A DNA stretch of 64,000 bases from Hyperoodon ampullatus (taxonomy: Eukaryota; Chordata; Mammalia; Artiodactyla; Ziphiidae): positions 1,488,001-1,552,000 of the forward strand of contig CATKHW010000008.1 in the NCBI GenBank assembly GCA_949752795.1. Direction: 5' to 3'. A program made the translations under genes and the position numbers. Under the pieces are notes generated by a model. That model searched no databases. It had not been told where the DNA came from and saw nothing but the letters and a program-made list of their open reading frames with translations. Positions within the stretch are counted from its first letter, which is position 1, and the number at the start of each line of letters is the position of its first letter. Positions 1 to 15,649 of the stretch are shown here, piece after piece.

Positions 1-840
1 TTGTCATCACAGGGCTCCATGACCCTTGTCATCACAATGCTCCAAGACCTCTGTAATCACAATTCTCCATGCCCCTTTTCATCTCAGTGCTCCATGAACG
101 CTGTCATCACAATGCACCATGCCCATCATCATAATGATTCATGCTATTGTCATCACAATGAAATTAAAATGCTCCATGACCTCTGTCATCACAATGCTCC
201 AAACCCTTCTCATCACAATGTTCCATAACACTTGTCATCACAATACCCCTTGACGCTTGTCATCACAATTATGCAAGGTCTTCTCATCACAATGCTCCAT
301 GACCTTTGTCACCACAATGCTCGATACACTTTTCATCACAATGCTCCCTGACACTTGTCATCAGTATGCTCCTTGAACACGGTCATGACAAGGATCCTTG
401 CCTATTTCATCACAATGATCCATTCCCTTTTCATTACAATTCTGCAAGACCACTGTAATCACAATGCTCTGTGACTTCAGTCATCACAATGCTTCATGAC
501 ATTTGTCATCAAAATGGTCCATGACCTCGTCACACAAAGCTCTGTGAACTTTGTCACCACAATGCTCCATGAAATTTTTATCACAATGCTCTGTGACCCT
601 TGTCATCACAAAGCTCCATGCCTTTGTCAGCTCAATGCTCCATGACCCTTGTCATCACAATGCTCGATGCACGTGTCAGCACAATGCTCCATAACCCATG
701 TCATCACAATGCACCATGCATTTGTCATCTCAATGCTCCACATCCTTGTCATCAAAATGCCCCATAAACATTGTCATCACTGTGCTCCATGAACTTCTCC
801 TCAAAAGTCCTTCTCACCACTGATATCACAATGTACCATC
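1..840. repeat. 840-bp higher-order module, copy 1
   Basis: Runs from TTGTCATCACAGGGCTCC to just before the SpeI site (ACTAGT at 841). Landmarks in order: the 'ctctgtaatcac' monomer, the interrupting 'gcccatcatcataatg' monomer at 121, 'ttatgcaagg', the 'cgtcacacaaagctctgtga' shortened monomers, and the 'cttctcctcaaaa' monomer. The same order and length occur right of the L1 array. The window begins exactly at the module start by chance. Confidence 0.85.
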
Positions 841-3800
841 ACTAGTCATCACTATACTCCCTCACCCCTGTCATCACAATATTCCATGACCCCTGTAATC
901 ACAATTCTCCATGCCCTTGTCATCACAAAGCTCCATGACGCATGTCTTTGGAATGCTCCATTGCCTTCTCATCACAGCGCTCCCTGCCCTTGTCATCACA
1001 ATGCTCCAACACCCCTGTAAACACAATGCTCCATGCCCCTTTTCATCTCAATGCTCCATGAACCCTGTCATCACAATGCACCGTGCCCATCACCATAATA
1101 TTTCATGCTATTGTCATCACAATGAAATCAAAATGCTCAATGACCTCTGTCATCATAATGCACCAAACCCTTCTGATCACAATGTTCCATAACACTTGTC
1201 ATCACAATGCCCCATGACGCTGGTCATCATAATTATCCATGGTCTTCTCATCACAATGCTCCATGAGCTTTGTCATCACAATGCTCAATACACTTATCAT
1301 CAGAATGCTCCCTGACTATAGTCATCAGTATGCTCCTTGAACCCTGTCATGACAAGGCTCCATGCATTTTTCATCACAATGATCCATTCCCTTTTCATCA
1401 CAATGCTCCAAGACCCCTGTAATCACAATGCTCCATGTCCTTGTCATCACAAAGCTCCATGACGCATGTCATCAGAATGCTCCATTGTCTTCTCATCACA
1501 ATGCTCCATGCCCTTGTAATCACACTGCTCCATGAACATTGTCATCACATTGCTCAATACACCTGTCATCACAATGTTCCCAGACACTTTTCCTCAGAAT
1601 GCTCCTTGAACCCTGTCATGAAAAGGCTCTATGCCTTTTTCATCACAATGCTCCATGCCCTTTTTCTCACAATGCTCCATGCCATTGTCATCACAATACT
1701 CCACAAGCTTGTCATCAGAATGCTCCAAGACCCGTGTCAATACAATGCTCCAAGATTCCTGTCATCACAATGCTCCTTGACGCTGGTCATTACAATTATC
1801 CATGGTCTTCTCATCACAATGCTCCATGACCTTTGTCATCACAATGCTCAATACTCTTGTCATCACAATGCTCCCTGACACTTGTCATCAGTATGCTCCT
1901 TGAACCCTGTCATGACAAGGCTCCATGCATTTTTCATCACAATGATCCATGCCCTTTTCATCACAATCTTCCAAGACCCATCTAATCACATTGCTCCATG
2001 CCCTTGTAATCACAATGGTCCATTGTCCATGTCATAACAATGCTCCATGACCCCTGCCATCACAATGTTCCACGGCCTTGTCATCACAAGGTTCCAAGAC
2101 CCCTGTAATCACAATGCTCTATGCCAGTTTTCATCAGAATGCTCCATGAGAATTGTCATCACAAGGCTACATCGTCCTCTCATCACAGTGCTCCAGGATC
2201 TTGTCATCACAATGCTCCGTGACTCCAGTCATCACAATGCTTTATGACCTTTGTCAACACAGTGGTCCATTCCCTCATCATCAAAAGGCTCTGTGATATT
2301 TGTCACCACAATGCTCCATGAAATTTTCATCACAATGCTCTGTTACCCATATCATCACTATGCTCCACACCTTTGTCAGCACAATGCTCCATGACCAGTG
2401 TCATCACAATGCTCCATGCGCTTGTCCGCACAATGCCCCATGACCTGTGTCAACACAATGCGCCATGCGCTTGTCATCACAATGCTCCACAAACTTTTCA
2501 TCACAGTGCTCCATAAATCTTGTCATCACAATGCTCCATGCACTTCCCATCAAAATGGTGTCCCACCACGGATATCATAATGTTCCATCAATAGTCATCA
2601 CAATACTCCCTCACCCCTTTCATCACAATGTTCCAGGACCCCTGTCATCAAAATGCTCCATGACCCTTTTAATCATAATGCTCCATGACCCCTGACATCA
2701 CAATGTTCCATAACCACTTTCATCAAAATATCCCATGACACTTTTCATCAAATTGCTCCATGACCATTTCATTACAATGCTCTCTGCCCTCCTCATCACA
2801 GTGCACCCCGCCCTTGTCATCAAAATGCTCTATGACCTTTGTCATCACAAAGCTCCATGACCCTTGGCATCACAATGCTCCAAGCCATTGTCATCAAAAT
2901 GCTCCATGAACACTCTCATCACATTGTTCCATGCAATTGCCATCACAGGCTCCATGATGCTTTTCATCACAATGCTCGATGCTCTTCTTAACACAATACT
3001 CCATGCGCTTTCAATTAAAATCCGCCATGAACCATGTATCACAGTGTTCCGGGCCCTTGTCATCACAATGCTCCATGCCCCCTCTCATCACAATAAGCCA
3101 TGAAACATTTCAGACCAATGCTCCATGCTCTTGTCATCAAAATGCTCCATTACCCTTTATAACAATGCTCCATGACACCTGCCATTACAATGTTCCACGG
3201 CCTTGTCATCACAAGGCTCCATAACCCATGTCATCACAATGCTCCTTGCCCTGGTCATCACAAAGCTCCATGACACATGTAATCAGAATGCTCCTTGGAC
3301 ATCTCTCACAATGCTCCATGCCCTTGTAATCACAATGCTCCAAGACCCCTGTAATCACAATGCTCCATTTCCCTTTTCATCAGAATGCTCCATGAGACTT
3401 CTCCTCACAAGGCTCCATGATCTTCTCATCAGAGTGCTCCAGGACCTTGTCATCACAATGCTCCATGACCCATTTCATCAGAATACTCCATGAACATTTT
3501 CAGCTCAATGCTCCATGATCTTCTCATTACAATGCTCCATGACACCTGTCATCACAATGCTCCATGCTCCTTGATATCAAAATGATCCATGACCTCTGTC
3601 ATCACAGTGCTCCAAACCCTTGTGATCACATTGTTCCATAACACTTGTCATCACAATGCTCCATGATGCCTGTCATCACAATACTCCATGCCCTTGTCAT
3701 CACAATGCTCCATGACCTTTGTCATCACAATGCTCAATACACTTGTCATCACAATGCTCCCTGACACTTGTCGTCAGAATGCTTCTCGAACCCTGTCATG

Positions 3801-6800
3801 GAAAGGCTCTATGCCTTTTTCATCACAATGCTCCATGCCCTTTTCATCACAATGCTCCATGCCATTGTCATCACAATACTCCACAAGATTGTCATCAGAA
3901 TGCTCCATGACCCTTGTCATCACAATGCTCCATGACCCCTGTCATCACAAAGCTCCATGACACCTGTCATCACAATTCTCCATGACCCTTGTCATTACAG
4001 TTCTCCGTGACGCTCGTCATCACAATTATCCATGGTCTTCTAATCACAGTGTTCCACCGTCTTGCTATCAGAATGCTCCATGACCCTTGAAATCACAATG
4101 TTACATGCTCTTGTAATCACATTGTCCATGCACTTGTCATCACAATGCTCCATGACCCCTGTCATAGCAAGCCTCATGTGCTTTCATCACAGTGCTTCAC
4201 GAACTTGTCATCAAAATTCTCAAAAGCCCTTGTCATCACAATGCTCCATGCCCTTTTCATCACAATGCTCCATGACCATTGTCATCACAGTGCTCCAAGC
4301 CCTTGTCATCACAATGCTCCATTACGTTTGTCGTCACAATCCTCCATGACAATTGTCATCACAATTCTCCATGCCATTGTCATCACAATGGAACATGACA
4401 TATGCCATCACAATGAACCCTGACACCTGTCTTCACAATACTCCATGACCTTGTCATCACTATGCTCCATGCCCTTGTCATCACAATGCACCATGCCGAC
4501 TGTCATCACAATAATCCATGAAACTTGCCAGACCAATGTTCCATGCCGCTGTCATCACAATGCTCCATTCCCTTGTCATCACAATGCTCTGTGACTCCAG
4601 TCATCACAATACTTCATGACATTTTTCATCACAATTATCCATGCCCTCGTCCTCACAAGGCTCTGTGAACTTTGTCACCACAATTCTCCATGATCTTTTC
4701 ATCCCAGTGCTCTCTGAGCCTTGTCATAACAACGCTCCATGCCTTTGTCAGCACAATACTCCATGACCCTTGTTATCACAATGCTCCATGCGCTTGTCAG
4801 AACAATGCTCCATGACCCATGTCATCACAGTGTGCCATGCACTTGTCATCACAATGCTCCCCAAACTTGTCATCACAATGCTCCATAAACATTGTCATCA
4901 CAAAGCTCCATGCACTTCGAATCAAATTGTTCACTCACCACTGATATCTCAATTTTCCATCACTAGTCATCACAATACTCCCTCACCTCTGTCATCACAA
5001 TGTTACACGGCCTTGTCATCACAAGGCTCCATGACCCGAGGAATCACAATGCTCCATACCCCTTTTCATCTCAATGCTCCATGAACCCTGTCATCACAAC
5101 GAACCATGCCCATCATCATAATGCTTCATGCTATTGTCATCACAATGAAATCAAAATGCTCCATGACCTCTGTCATCACAATGCTCCCAACCCTTGTGAT
5201 CACAATGCTCCAGAACACTTGTCATCACAACGCCCCATGAGGCTCGTCATCACAGTTATCCATGCACTTCTCTTCACAATGTGCCATGACCTTTGTCATC
5301 ACAATGCTCAATACACTTGTCATCACAATTCTCCCTGACACTTGTCGTCAGTATGCTCCTTGAACCCTGTTATGACAAGGTTCCATGCCTTTTTCATGAT
5401 AATGATCCATGCCGTTTTCATCACAATGCTCCGAGACCCCTGTAATCACAATGCTCCATGCCCTGGTCATCACAAAGCTCCATGACGAATGTCTTCAGAA
5501 TGCTCCTTAGACATCTCTCACAATGCTCCATGCCATTTTCATCAAAATGCTCCAAGACACCTGTAATCACAATGCACCATGCCCCTTTTGATCAGAATGC
5601 TCCATGAGACTTCTCATCACAAGGCTCCATGGTCTTCTCATCACAATGCTCCAGGACCTTGTCATCACAATGCTCTATGACCCCTTTCATCAGAATACTC
5701 CATGAACATGTTCAGCTCAATGCTCCATGATCTTCTCATCACCATGCTCCATGACCCCTGTCATCACTATGCTCCATGCTCCTTGATATCAAAATGATCC
5801 ATGACCTCTGTCATCACAGTGCTCCAAACCCTTGTGATCACATTGTTCCATAACACTTGTCATCACAACGCTCCATGCCCCGTGTCATTACAATTCTCGA
5901 TGATACTCGTCATCAAAATGCTCCATGGTCTTGCCATCACAATATTCCATGACCTGGACATCACAATGCTCCATGTCCCTTGTCATCACAATGCTCCATG
6001 CGCTTCTCAGCACAATGCTCCATGACCCATGACATCACAATGTGTCAAGCGTTTCTCATCACAATGCTCCACAACCTTGTCATCACAATGCTCCATAAAC
6101 CTTGTTATCACAATGCACCATGCACTTCTCATCCAAATGCTCTCTCACCACTGATATCACAATGTTCCATCACTAGTCATCACAATACGCCCTCACCCCT
6201 GTCATCACAATGTTCCATGACCCCTGTAATCACAATGCTCCATTCCCTTGCCATCACAATGCTCCATTACACTTGTCATCACAATGCTCCATGACCAGTG
6301 TCATCACAGCGCTCCATGACTGCAGCCAACACAATGTTCTGGGACTCTTGTCATCAAAATGCTCCATGACACTTGTCATCAAAATGATCCATGCGCTTGT
6401 CATCCCAATGCTCCATGACACCTGTAATCAGAATGCTCCCTGACGCTTGTCATCCCAGTGCTCCATGACCCTTGACATCACAATGTTCCATGCCATTGTC
6501 ATCACAGTGCTCCAAGAACCGTCTCATCACATTGCTCCATGCCCTTGTCTTCACAAAGCTCCATGACGCTTGTCATCACAATGCTCGATACTCTTCTCAT
6601 CACAGTGCTCCATGCACATATCGTTACAATCCTCCATGATCCATGTATCACCGTGTTCCTTGCGCTTGACATCACATTGCTCCATGCCCACCCTCATCAC
6701 AATTATCCATGAAAATTTTCAAACAAATGCTCCATGCCCTTGTCATCAAAAGGCTCCATTACCCGTGTCATAACAATGCTCCATGACCCCTGCCATCACT

Positions 6801-9800
6801 ATGTTCCACGGCCTCGCCATCACAAGGCTCCCTGACTCTTGTCATCACAATTCCCTAAGACCCCTGTAATCACAATGCTCCAAGCCCTTGTCATCACGAA
6901 GCTCAATGACTTATGTCATCAGAATGCTCCATGGCCTTCTCATCACAATGCTCCATGCCCTTGTGATCACAGTGCTCCAAGACCGCTGTATTCACAATGC
7001 TCCATGCTCCTTTTCATCTCAATTCTCCATGAAATCTGCCATTCCAATGCACCATGCCCAACATCATAATGCTTAATGCTATTGTCATCACAATGAAATC
7101 AAAATGCTACATGACCTCTGTCATCACAATGCTCCAAATCCTTGTGCTCACAATGTTCCATAAGACTTGTCATCACAATTCCCCATGACGCTCCTCATGA
7201 CAATTATCCATGGTCTTCTCATCACAATGCTCCGTGACCTTTGTCATCACAATGCTCAATACACTTGTCATCTCAATGCTCCCTGCCACTTGTCGTCAGT
7301 ATGTTTCTTGAACCCTGTCATGACAAGGCTCCATGCCTTTTTCATCAAAATGATCCATGCGCTTTTCATCACAGTGCTCCAAGACCCCAGTAATCACAGT
7401 GCTCCATGCCCCTGTCATCATAAAGTTCCATGACCCATATCATCAGAATGCTCCATGGCATTCTCAACACCATGCTCCATGCACTTGTCATCACACTGCT
7501 CCCTGACACTTGTCTTCAGAATGCTCCATGAACACTGTCATGAAAAGGCTCCATGCCTTTTTCATCACAATGATCCATGACCTTTCATCACTATGCTCCA
7601 TGCCATTGTCATCACAATACTCCACAAGCTTGTCATCACAATGCTCCATGACCCCTGTCATAGCATGCTCCATGTGCTTGTCATCACAAAGCTTCACGAC
7701 CTTCTCATCAAAATTCTCAATGGCCCTTGTCAACTCAGTGCTCCATGATCTTGTCATCACAATGCTCCATGACCCATGTCATCACAATGCTCCATTTCCT
7801 TTGTCATCACAATCCTCCATGACACTTGGCAGCAGAATGCTCCATGCCATTGTCATTACAATGGACCATGACATATGTCATCACAATGCTCCCTGACACC
7901 TGTCTTCACAATACTGTATGACCATGTCATCACAATGCTCCATGCCCTTGTCATCACAATGTGCCATGCGCACTGTCATCACAATAATCCATAAAACTTA
8001 TCATAGCAATGCTCTATGCCTCTGTCATCACAATGTTCCATTCCCTTGTCATCACAATGCTCCATGACCCCTGTCATCACAATGCTCCGTGACTCCAGTC
8101 ATCACAATTCTTCATGACCTTTGTCATCACAATGGTCCATGCCCTCATCATCACAAGTCTCTGTGACCTTTGTCACCACAGTGCTCCATGAACTTTTCAT
8201 CACAATTCTCCGTGACCCTTGACATCACAGTGTTCCATGCCTTTCTCAGCACAATGCACCATGACCCATGTCATCACAATGCTCCTTGCGCTAGTCAGCA
8301 CAATGCTCCATAACACATGTCATAACAAACCTGGATATTCTAGTCAGCACAATGCTCCATGACATATGTCATCACAATGTGCCATGCGCTTGTCATCGCA
8401 ATGCTCCACAATCTTGTCATCACAATGCTCCATAAAACTTGTCATCACAATGCTCCATACACTTCTCATCAAAATGCTCTCTCACCAATGATATCACAAT
8501 GTGCCATCACTAGTCAATAAAATACTCCCTCATCCCTGTCATCACAATGATCCATGAACCCTGTCATCACAATGCTATATGCCCTTATCATCACAATGTT
8601 CTATTACCCCTAACATCACAATGTTCCATAACCCCTGTCATCAAAATGCTCCATGACCCTTTTCATCACAATGCTCCATGACCCCTGACATCACAATATT
8701 CCATAACCCCTGTCATCAAAATGTTCGATGAACCTTTTCATCAAATTGCTCCATGACCCTGTCATCACAATGCACCCTGCCCTTCTCATCACAATGCACC
8801 ACGCCCTTGTCATCAAAATGCTCCATGACCTTTGTCATCACAAAGCTCCATTACCATTGGCATCACAATGCTCCATGCCATTGTCATCACAATGCTTCAT
8901 GAAGCCTCTCATCACATTGCTCCATGTCCAGGTCATTACAAAGCTCCACGATGCTTGTCATCAAAATTCTCCATGCCCTTCTCAACACAATGCTCCATGC
9001 CCTTGTCATTACAATACTCCATGACCCATGTATCACAGTGTTCCATGCCCTTGTCATCACAATGCTCCATGCCCTATCTCATCACAATAATCCATAAAAC
9101 TTTTCAGACCAAAGCTCCATGCCCTTGTAATCACAATGCTCCTTTACACCTTCATGACAATGCTCCATTACCCCAGCCATCAAAATGATCCACGGTCTTG
9201 TCATCACAAGGCTCCATAACCCTTGTCATCAAAATGAACCAAGACCCCTGTAATCACAATTCTCCATGCCTTTGTCATCACAAAACTCCATGACACATGT
9301 CACCAGAATGCTTCATGGCCTTCTCATCACAATGCTCCATACCCTTGCCATCACAATACTCCATTAGCCATGTCATAACAATGCTCCATGACCCATGACA
9401 ACACAATGATCCGGGACTCTTGTCATCAAAATGCTCCATGACACTTGTCATCACAATGGTCCATGCCCTTGTCATCCCAATGCTCCATGACCCCAGTAAT
9501 CAGAATGCTCCGTGACGCTTGTCATCACAGTGCTCCATGACCATTGTCATCACAATGCTCCATGCCTTTGATAGCAAAATGCTACATGACCTTGTCATCA
9601 CAATGCTCCATGTGCTTGTCATCAAAATACTCCATTACCTTTGTCATCACAATCCTCCATGAACCTTGGGAACACATTGCTTCATGCCCTTGTGACCACA
9701 ATGGTCCATTCTACTTGAAATCAAAATGATCTATGACTTCTGTCATCACAATGCTCCAAGCACTTGTGATCACAATGTTCCATAACACTTGTCATCACAA

Positions 9801-9999
9801 CGCTCCATTATGCCTGTCATCACAATACTCCATGCCCCTGTCATCACAATGCTCCCTGACTTTTGTCATCACAATGCTCAATACACTTTTCATCACAATG
9901 CTCCCTGACACTTGTCATCAGAATGCTCCTTGAACCCTGTCATGAAAAGGCTCCATGCCTTTTTCATCACAATGCTCCATGCCCTTGTCATCACAAAGC

Positions 10000-10965
10000 T
10001 CCATGACGCTTGTCATCACAATGCTCGATGCCTTTCTCATCACAATGCTCCAGGCCCTTGTCATTACAATCCTCCATGACCCATGTATCACAGTGTTCCT
10101 TGCCCTTGTCAACACAATGCTCCATGCCCACTCTCATCGCAATAATCCATGGAAGTTTTCAGACCAATTCTCCATGCCCTTGTCATCACAATGCTCCATT
10201 AGACTTGTCATAACAATGCTCCATGAAACCTGCCATCACAATATTGCACGGCCTTGTCATCAAAAGGCTCCATGACCCTTGTCATCACAATGCTCCCAGA
10301 CCCCTGTAATAACAATGCTCCATGCCCTTGTCATCACAAAGCTCCATGACCCATGTCATCAGAATGCTCCACGGCATTCTCATCACAATGCTCCATGCCC
10401 TTGTCATCACAATGCTCCAAAAACACTGTATTCACAATGCTCCATACACTTGTCACCACAAAGCTCCATGACGCATGTCAGCAGAATGCTCCTTGGCCTT
10501 CTCATCACAATGCTCCATGCCCTTGTCATCACAATGTTCCAAGACCTCTGTAATCACAATGTTCCATGCCCCTTTTCATCAGTATGCTCCATGAGACTTG
10601 TCCTCACAAGGCTCCATGGTTTTCTCATCACAATGCTCCAGGACATTGTCATCACAATGTCTCAGCACCTTCTCATCAAAATTCTCAATGGCCCTTGTCA
10701 TCATAATGTTCCAAGCCCTAATCATCATAATGCCCCATTATCTTTCTCATCACAATCCTCCATGACACTTGGCATCACAATGCCCCATGCCATTGTCATC
10801 GCAATGGACCATGACATATGTCATCACATGCTCCCTGATACCTGTCTTCACAATACTCCGTGACCTTGTCATCACAATGCTCCATGCCCTTGTCATCACA
10901 ATCCGCGATGCCCTCTGTCATCACAATAATCCATGAAACTTGTCAGACCAATGCTCCATGCCCCT
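10000..10965. repeat. Long-range homologous block A, left copy
   Basis: Collinear with 30090-31045 at an almost constant offset (20087 at 10279/30366, 20086 at 10901/30987). Shared distinctive monomers include 'ctgtattcacaatg', 'caagccctaatcatc', 'ccattatct' and the rare 'atccgc' variant. Equal length over several hundred bases means no net monomer gain or loss since the duplication. Confidence 0.78.
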
Positions 10966-12393
10966 GTCATCACAATGGTCCATGCCCTTGTCATCACAAT
11001 GCTCCGTGACTCCAGTCATCACAATGCTTCATGACCTTAGTCATCACAATAGTCCATGCCCGCGTCATCACAATGCTCCATGACCCTTGTCATCTCAATG
11101 CTCCTTGCCTTTGTCAGCACAATACTCCAGGACCCTTGTCATCACAATGTGCCACATGCTTTTCATCACAATAGTCCACAACCTTGTTATCACAATGCTC
11201 CATAAATATTGTCATCACAATGCTCCATGCACTTCTCATCAAAATGCTCTCTCACCACTTATATCACAATGTTCCATCACTAGTCATCACAATACTCGCT
11301 CACAACTATCATCACAATGTTCCAGGACCCCGTCATCACAATGCTACATGCACTTATCATCCCAATGTGCCCTGACACATGATATCACAAAGTGCCAAAA
11401 CACCTGTCATCAAAATGTTCCATGACCTTTTTCATCAAATTGCTCCATTACCCTGTCCTCACAATGTTCCCTGCTCTTCTCATCACAATGCACAACGCCC
11501 TTGTCATCAAAATGCTCCATGACATTTGTCATCTCAAAACTCGATGAGCCTTGGCATCACAATGCTCCATGTCATTGTCAACACAATGCTCCATGAACAC
11601 TCTCATCACATTGATGCATGCCCTTGTCATCACAAAGCTCCATGACGCTTGTCATCACAATGCTCGATGCTTTTCTCATCACAATGCTCCAAGCCCTTGT
11701 CATTACACTCCTCCATGACCAATGTATCACAGTGTTCCATGACCTTGTCATCACAATTCTCCATGCCCACTCTCATCACAATAATCCATGAAACTTTTCA
11801 GAATAATTCTCATTGCCCTTCTCATCACAAATCTCCATTACCCCTGTCATAGCAATGCTCCATGACCCCTGCCATCACAATGCTCTACAGCCGTGTAATC
11901 ACAATGCTCCATGACACTTGTCATCACAATGCTCCAAGACCCTGTAGTCACAATGCTCCATGCCCTTGTCATCACAAAGCACAATGACACATGTCATCAG
12001 AATGCTCCATGGCCTTCTCATCACATAACTCCATGCCCTTGTCATCACAATGCTCCAAGACCCCTGTAATCACAATGCTCCATGCCCCTTTTCATCTCAA
12101 TGCTCCATGAACCCTGTCATCACAATGCATCATGCCCATCATCATAATTTGTCACGCCATTGTCATCACAATGCACCATGACATATGTCATCACAATGCT
12201 CCCTGACACTTGTCTTCACAATACTACATGATCCTGTCATAACAATGTTCCATTCCCTTGTCATCACAATGTGCCATGCCCACCCTCATAGCAATAATCC
12301 ATGAAACTTGTCAGACCAAGTCTCCATGCCCCGGTCATCACAATGCTCCATGCCCTTGTAATCACAATGCTCCATGAACCCTCACATCATACT

Positions 12394-13870
12394 GCTCCGT
12401 GAATCCAGTCATCACAATGCTTTATGACCTTTGTCATCACAATGGTCCATTCCCTGGTCATCACAGCGCTCTGTAACACTTGTCATCACAATGCTGCATG
12501 CCTTTGTCAGCCCAAAGCTCCATGACCTTGTCATCACAATGCTCCATGCGCTTGTCAGCACAATGCTCCAAGACACATGTCATCACAATATGCCATGCAC
12601 TTGTCATCACAATGCTCAATAAAACTTGTCATCACAGTGCTCCATGCACTTCTCATCTAAATGCTCTCTCACCACTGATATCACAATGTTCCATCACTAG
12701 TCATCACAATACTCCATCACCCATTTCATCACAATGTTCCATGACCCATGTCATCAAAATGCTACATGCCCTTATCATCACAATGCTCCATGACCACTGA
12801 CATCACAATGTTCCATAACCCCTGTCATCAAAATGTTCCCCGACACTTTTCATCAAATTGCTCCATGACCCTGTCATCACAATGCTCCCTGCCCTTCTCA
12901 TCACAATGCACAACGCTCTTGTCATCAAAATGCTCCATGACCTTTGTCATCACAAAGCTCCATGACCCTTGGCATCACAAGGCTCCATGGCTTTGTCATC
13001 ACAGTGCTCCATGAACCCTATCATCACATTGTTCCTTGCCCTTGTCATCACAAAGCTCCATGACGCTTGTCATCACAATGCTCAATGCCTTTCTCATCAC
13101 AATGGTCCATGCCCTTGTCATTACAATCCTCCATGACCCATGAATCACCGTATTCTGTGACCATGTCATCACAATGCTCCATGCCCAATCTCATCACAAT
13201 AATCCATGAAGCATTTCAAACCAATGCTCCATGCCCTTGTCATCACAATGCTCCATTACACCTGTCATAACAATGCTCCATGACCCCTGTAATCACAAGG
13301 CTCCATGCCCCTTTTCTTCTCAATTCTCCATGAACACTGTCATTACAATGCACCATGCCCATCATCATAAAGCTTCATGCTATTGTCATCACAATGAAAT
13401 CAAAATGCTCTATGACCTCTGCCATCACAATGCTCCAAACACTTGTGATCACAATGTTCCATAACACTTGTCATCACAATGCACCATGACGCTCCTCATC
13501 ACAATTATCCATGGTCTTAACATCACAATGCTCCATGACCTTTGTCATCACAGTGCTCCTTGACACTTGTCATCAGTATGCTCCTTGAACCCTGTCATGA
13601 CAAGGCTCCATGCCTTTTTCATCACAATGATCCATGGACTTTTCATCACAATGCTCCAAGACCCCTGTAATAACAATTCTCCATGCCCTTGTCATCACAA
13701 AGCTTCATGACACATGTCATCAGAATGCTCCATGGCTTTCTCATCACTATGCTCCATGCCCTTGTCATCACAATGCTCCAAGGCTCCTGTAATCACAATG
13801 CTCCATGCCCCTTTTCATCAGAATGCTCCATGAGACTTGTCATCACAAGGATCTAGGGTCTCCTCATCAC
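12394..13870. repeat. ~1.70-kb tandem duplication, first copy
   Basis: Starts at GCTCCGTGAATCCAGTCATC and is followed collinearly until about 13870 by the same ordered variants as the stretch from 14095. Anchor pairs: 12394/14095, SpeI 12696/14422, interrupting monomer 13357/15058, and CCATGGAC 13632/15332. Offsets are 1700-1726 bp, the differences being single monomers gained or lost. Between 13870 and 14094 this copy has monomers (for example 'ccattatctttgtcatcac') that the second copy lacks at the matching place. Confidence 0.75.
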
Positions 13871-14094
13871 AATGCTCCATTATCTTTGTCATCACAATCC
13901 TCCATGATACTTGGCATCACAATGCTCCATGCCGTTGTCATCACAATGCAACACGACATATGTCATCACAATGCTCCCTGACACCTGTCTTCACAATACT
14001 ATATGACCTTGTCATAACAATGCTCCATGCCGTTTACATCACAATGCACCATGCCCTTGTAATCACAATGCTCCATGACCCCTCACATCATAAT

Positions 14095-15570
14095 GCTCCG
14101 TGAATCTAGTCATCACAATGCTTTATGACCTTTTTCATGAAAATGGTCCATTCCCTCGTCATCACAATGCTCTGTAACACATGTCATCACAATGCTCCAT
14201 GCCTTTGTCAGCACAATGCTCCATGACCCTTGTCATCACAATGCTCCATGCGCTTGTCAGCACAATGCTCCAAGACACAGGTCATCACAATATGCCATGC
14301 ACTTGTGTTCACAATGCTCCACAACCTTGTCATCACATTGCTACATAAACCATGTCATCACAATGCTGCATGAACTTGTCATCTAAATGCTCTCTCACCA
14401 CTGATATCACACTGTTCCATCACTAGTCATCACAAAACTCCCTCACCCCTTTCATCACAATGTTCCATGATCCCTGTCATCAAAATGCTACATGCCCTTA
14501 TCATCACAATGCTCCATGACCACTGAAGTCACAATGTTCCATAACCCCTGTCATCAAAATATTTCCTGACCCTTTTCATCAAATTGCTCCATGATCCTGT
14601 CATCACAATGCTCCCTGCCCTTCTCATCACAATGCACCACGCACTTGTCATCAAAATGTTCCTTGCCCTTGTCATCACAAAGCTCCATGACGCTTGTCAT
14701 CACAATGCTCGATGCCTTTCTCATCACAATGATACATGCCCTTGTCATTACAATCCTCCATAACCCATGTATCACCGTGTTCTGTGCCCTTGTCATCACA
14801 ATGCTCCATGACCACTCTCGTCACAATAATAGATGAAACTTTTCAAACCAATGCTCCATGCACTTGTCATCACAATGCTCCATTAATCCTGTCATAACAA
14901 TGCCCCTTGACCCCTGCCATCACAGTGTACCAAGGCGTTGTCATGACAAGGCTCCATGACCCTTGTCATAACAATGCTCCAAGACCCCTGTAATCACAAG
15001 GCTCCATGCCCCTTTTCATCTCAATTCTCCATGAACACTGTCATCACAGTGCAACATGCCCATCATCATAAAGTTTCATGCTATTGTCATCACAATGAAA
15101 TCAAAATTCTCCATGACCTCTGTCATCACAATGCTCCAAACCCTTCTGATCACAATGTTCCATAACACTTGTCATCACAATGCCCCATGAAACTCCTCAT
15201 CACAATTATCCATGGTCTTCTCATCACAATGCTCCATGACCTTTGTCATCACAATGCTCCCTGACACTTGTCATAAGTATGCTCCTTGAACCCTGTCATG
15301 ACACGGCTCCATGCCTTTTCCTCACAATGATCCATGGACTTTTCATCACAATGCTCCAAAACCCCTGTAATCACAATGCTCCATGCCCTTGTCATCAGAA
15401 ATATCCATGACGCATGTCATCAGAATGCTCCTGGCATTGTCATCACCATGCTCCATGCCCTTGTCATCCCAATGCTCCAAGACCCCTGTAATCATAATGC
15501 TCTATGCCCTTTTTCATCAGAATGTTCCACGAGACTTGTCATCACAATGCTCCATGGTCTTCTCATCACA
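14095..15570. repeat. ~1.70-kb tandem duplication, second copy
   Basis: Starts at GCTCCGTGAATCTAGTCATC and is collinear with the copy at 12394. A third related start, TCTGTGAATCCAGTCATC, lies near 31105 in the block that is homologous at long range. Confidence 0.75.
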
Positions 15571-15649
15571 ATGCCCCAGGACTTTGTCATCACAATGCTC
15601 CATTCCCTTGTCATCACAATGCTCATTTACACCCGGCATAACAATACTC

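Noticed and set aside
10279..10863. Open frame of 194 codons, and many similar frames of 60-177 codons across both minisatellite blocks
   Set aside because: The translations are the same 8-residue repeats (SSQCSMxL, VITMLHAL, CHHNAPCP) in the three plus frames, produced by a 24-bp period that keeps frames open. 25-bp monomers switch the frame. No domain, signal or codon bias suggests a real protein.
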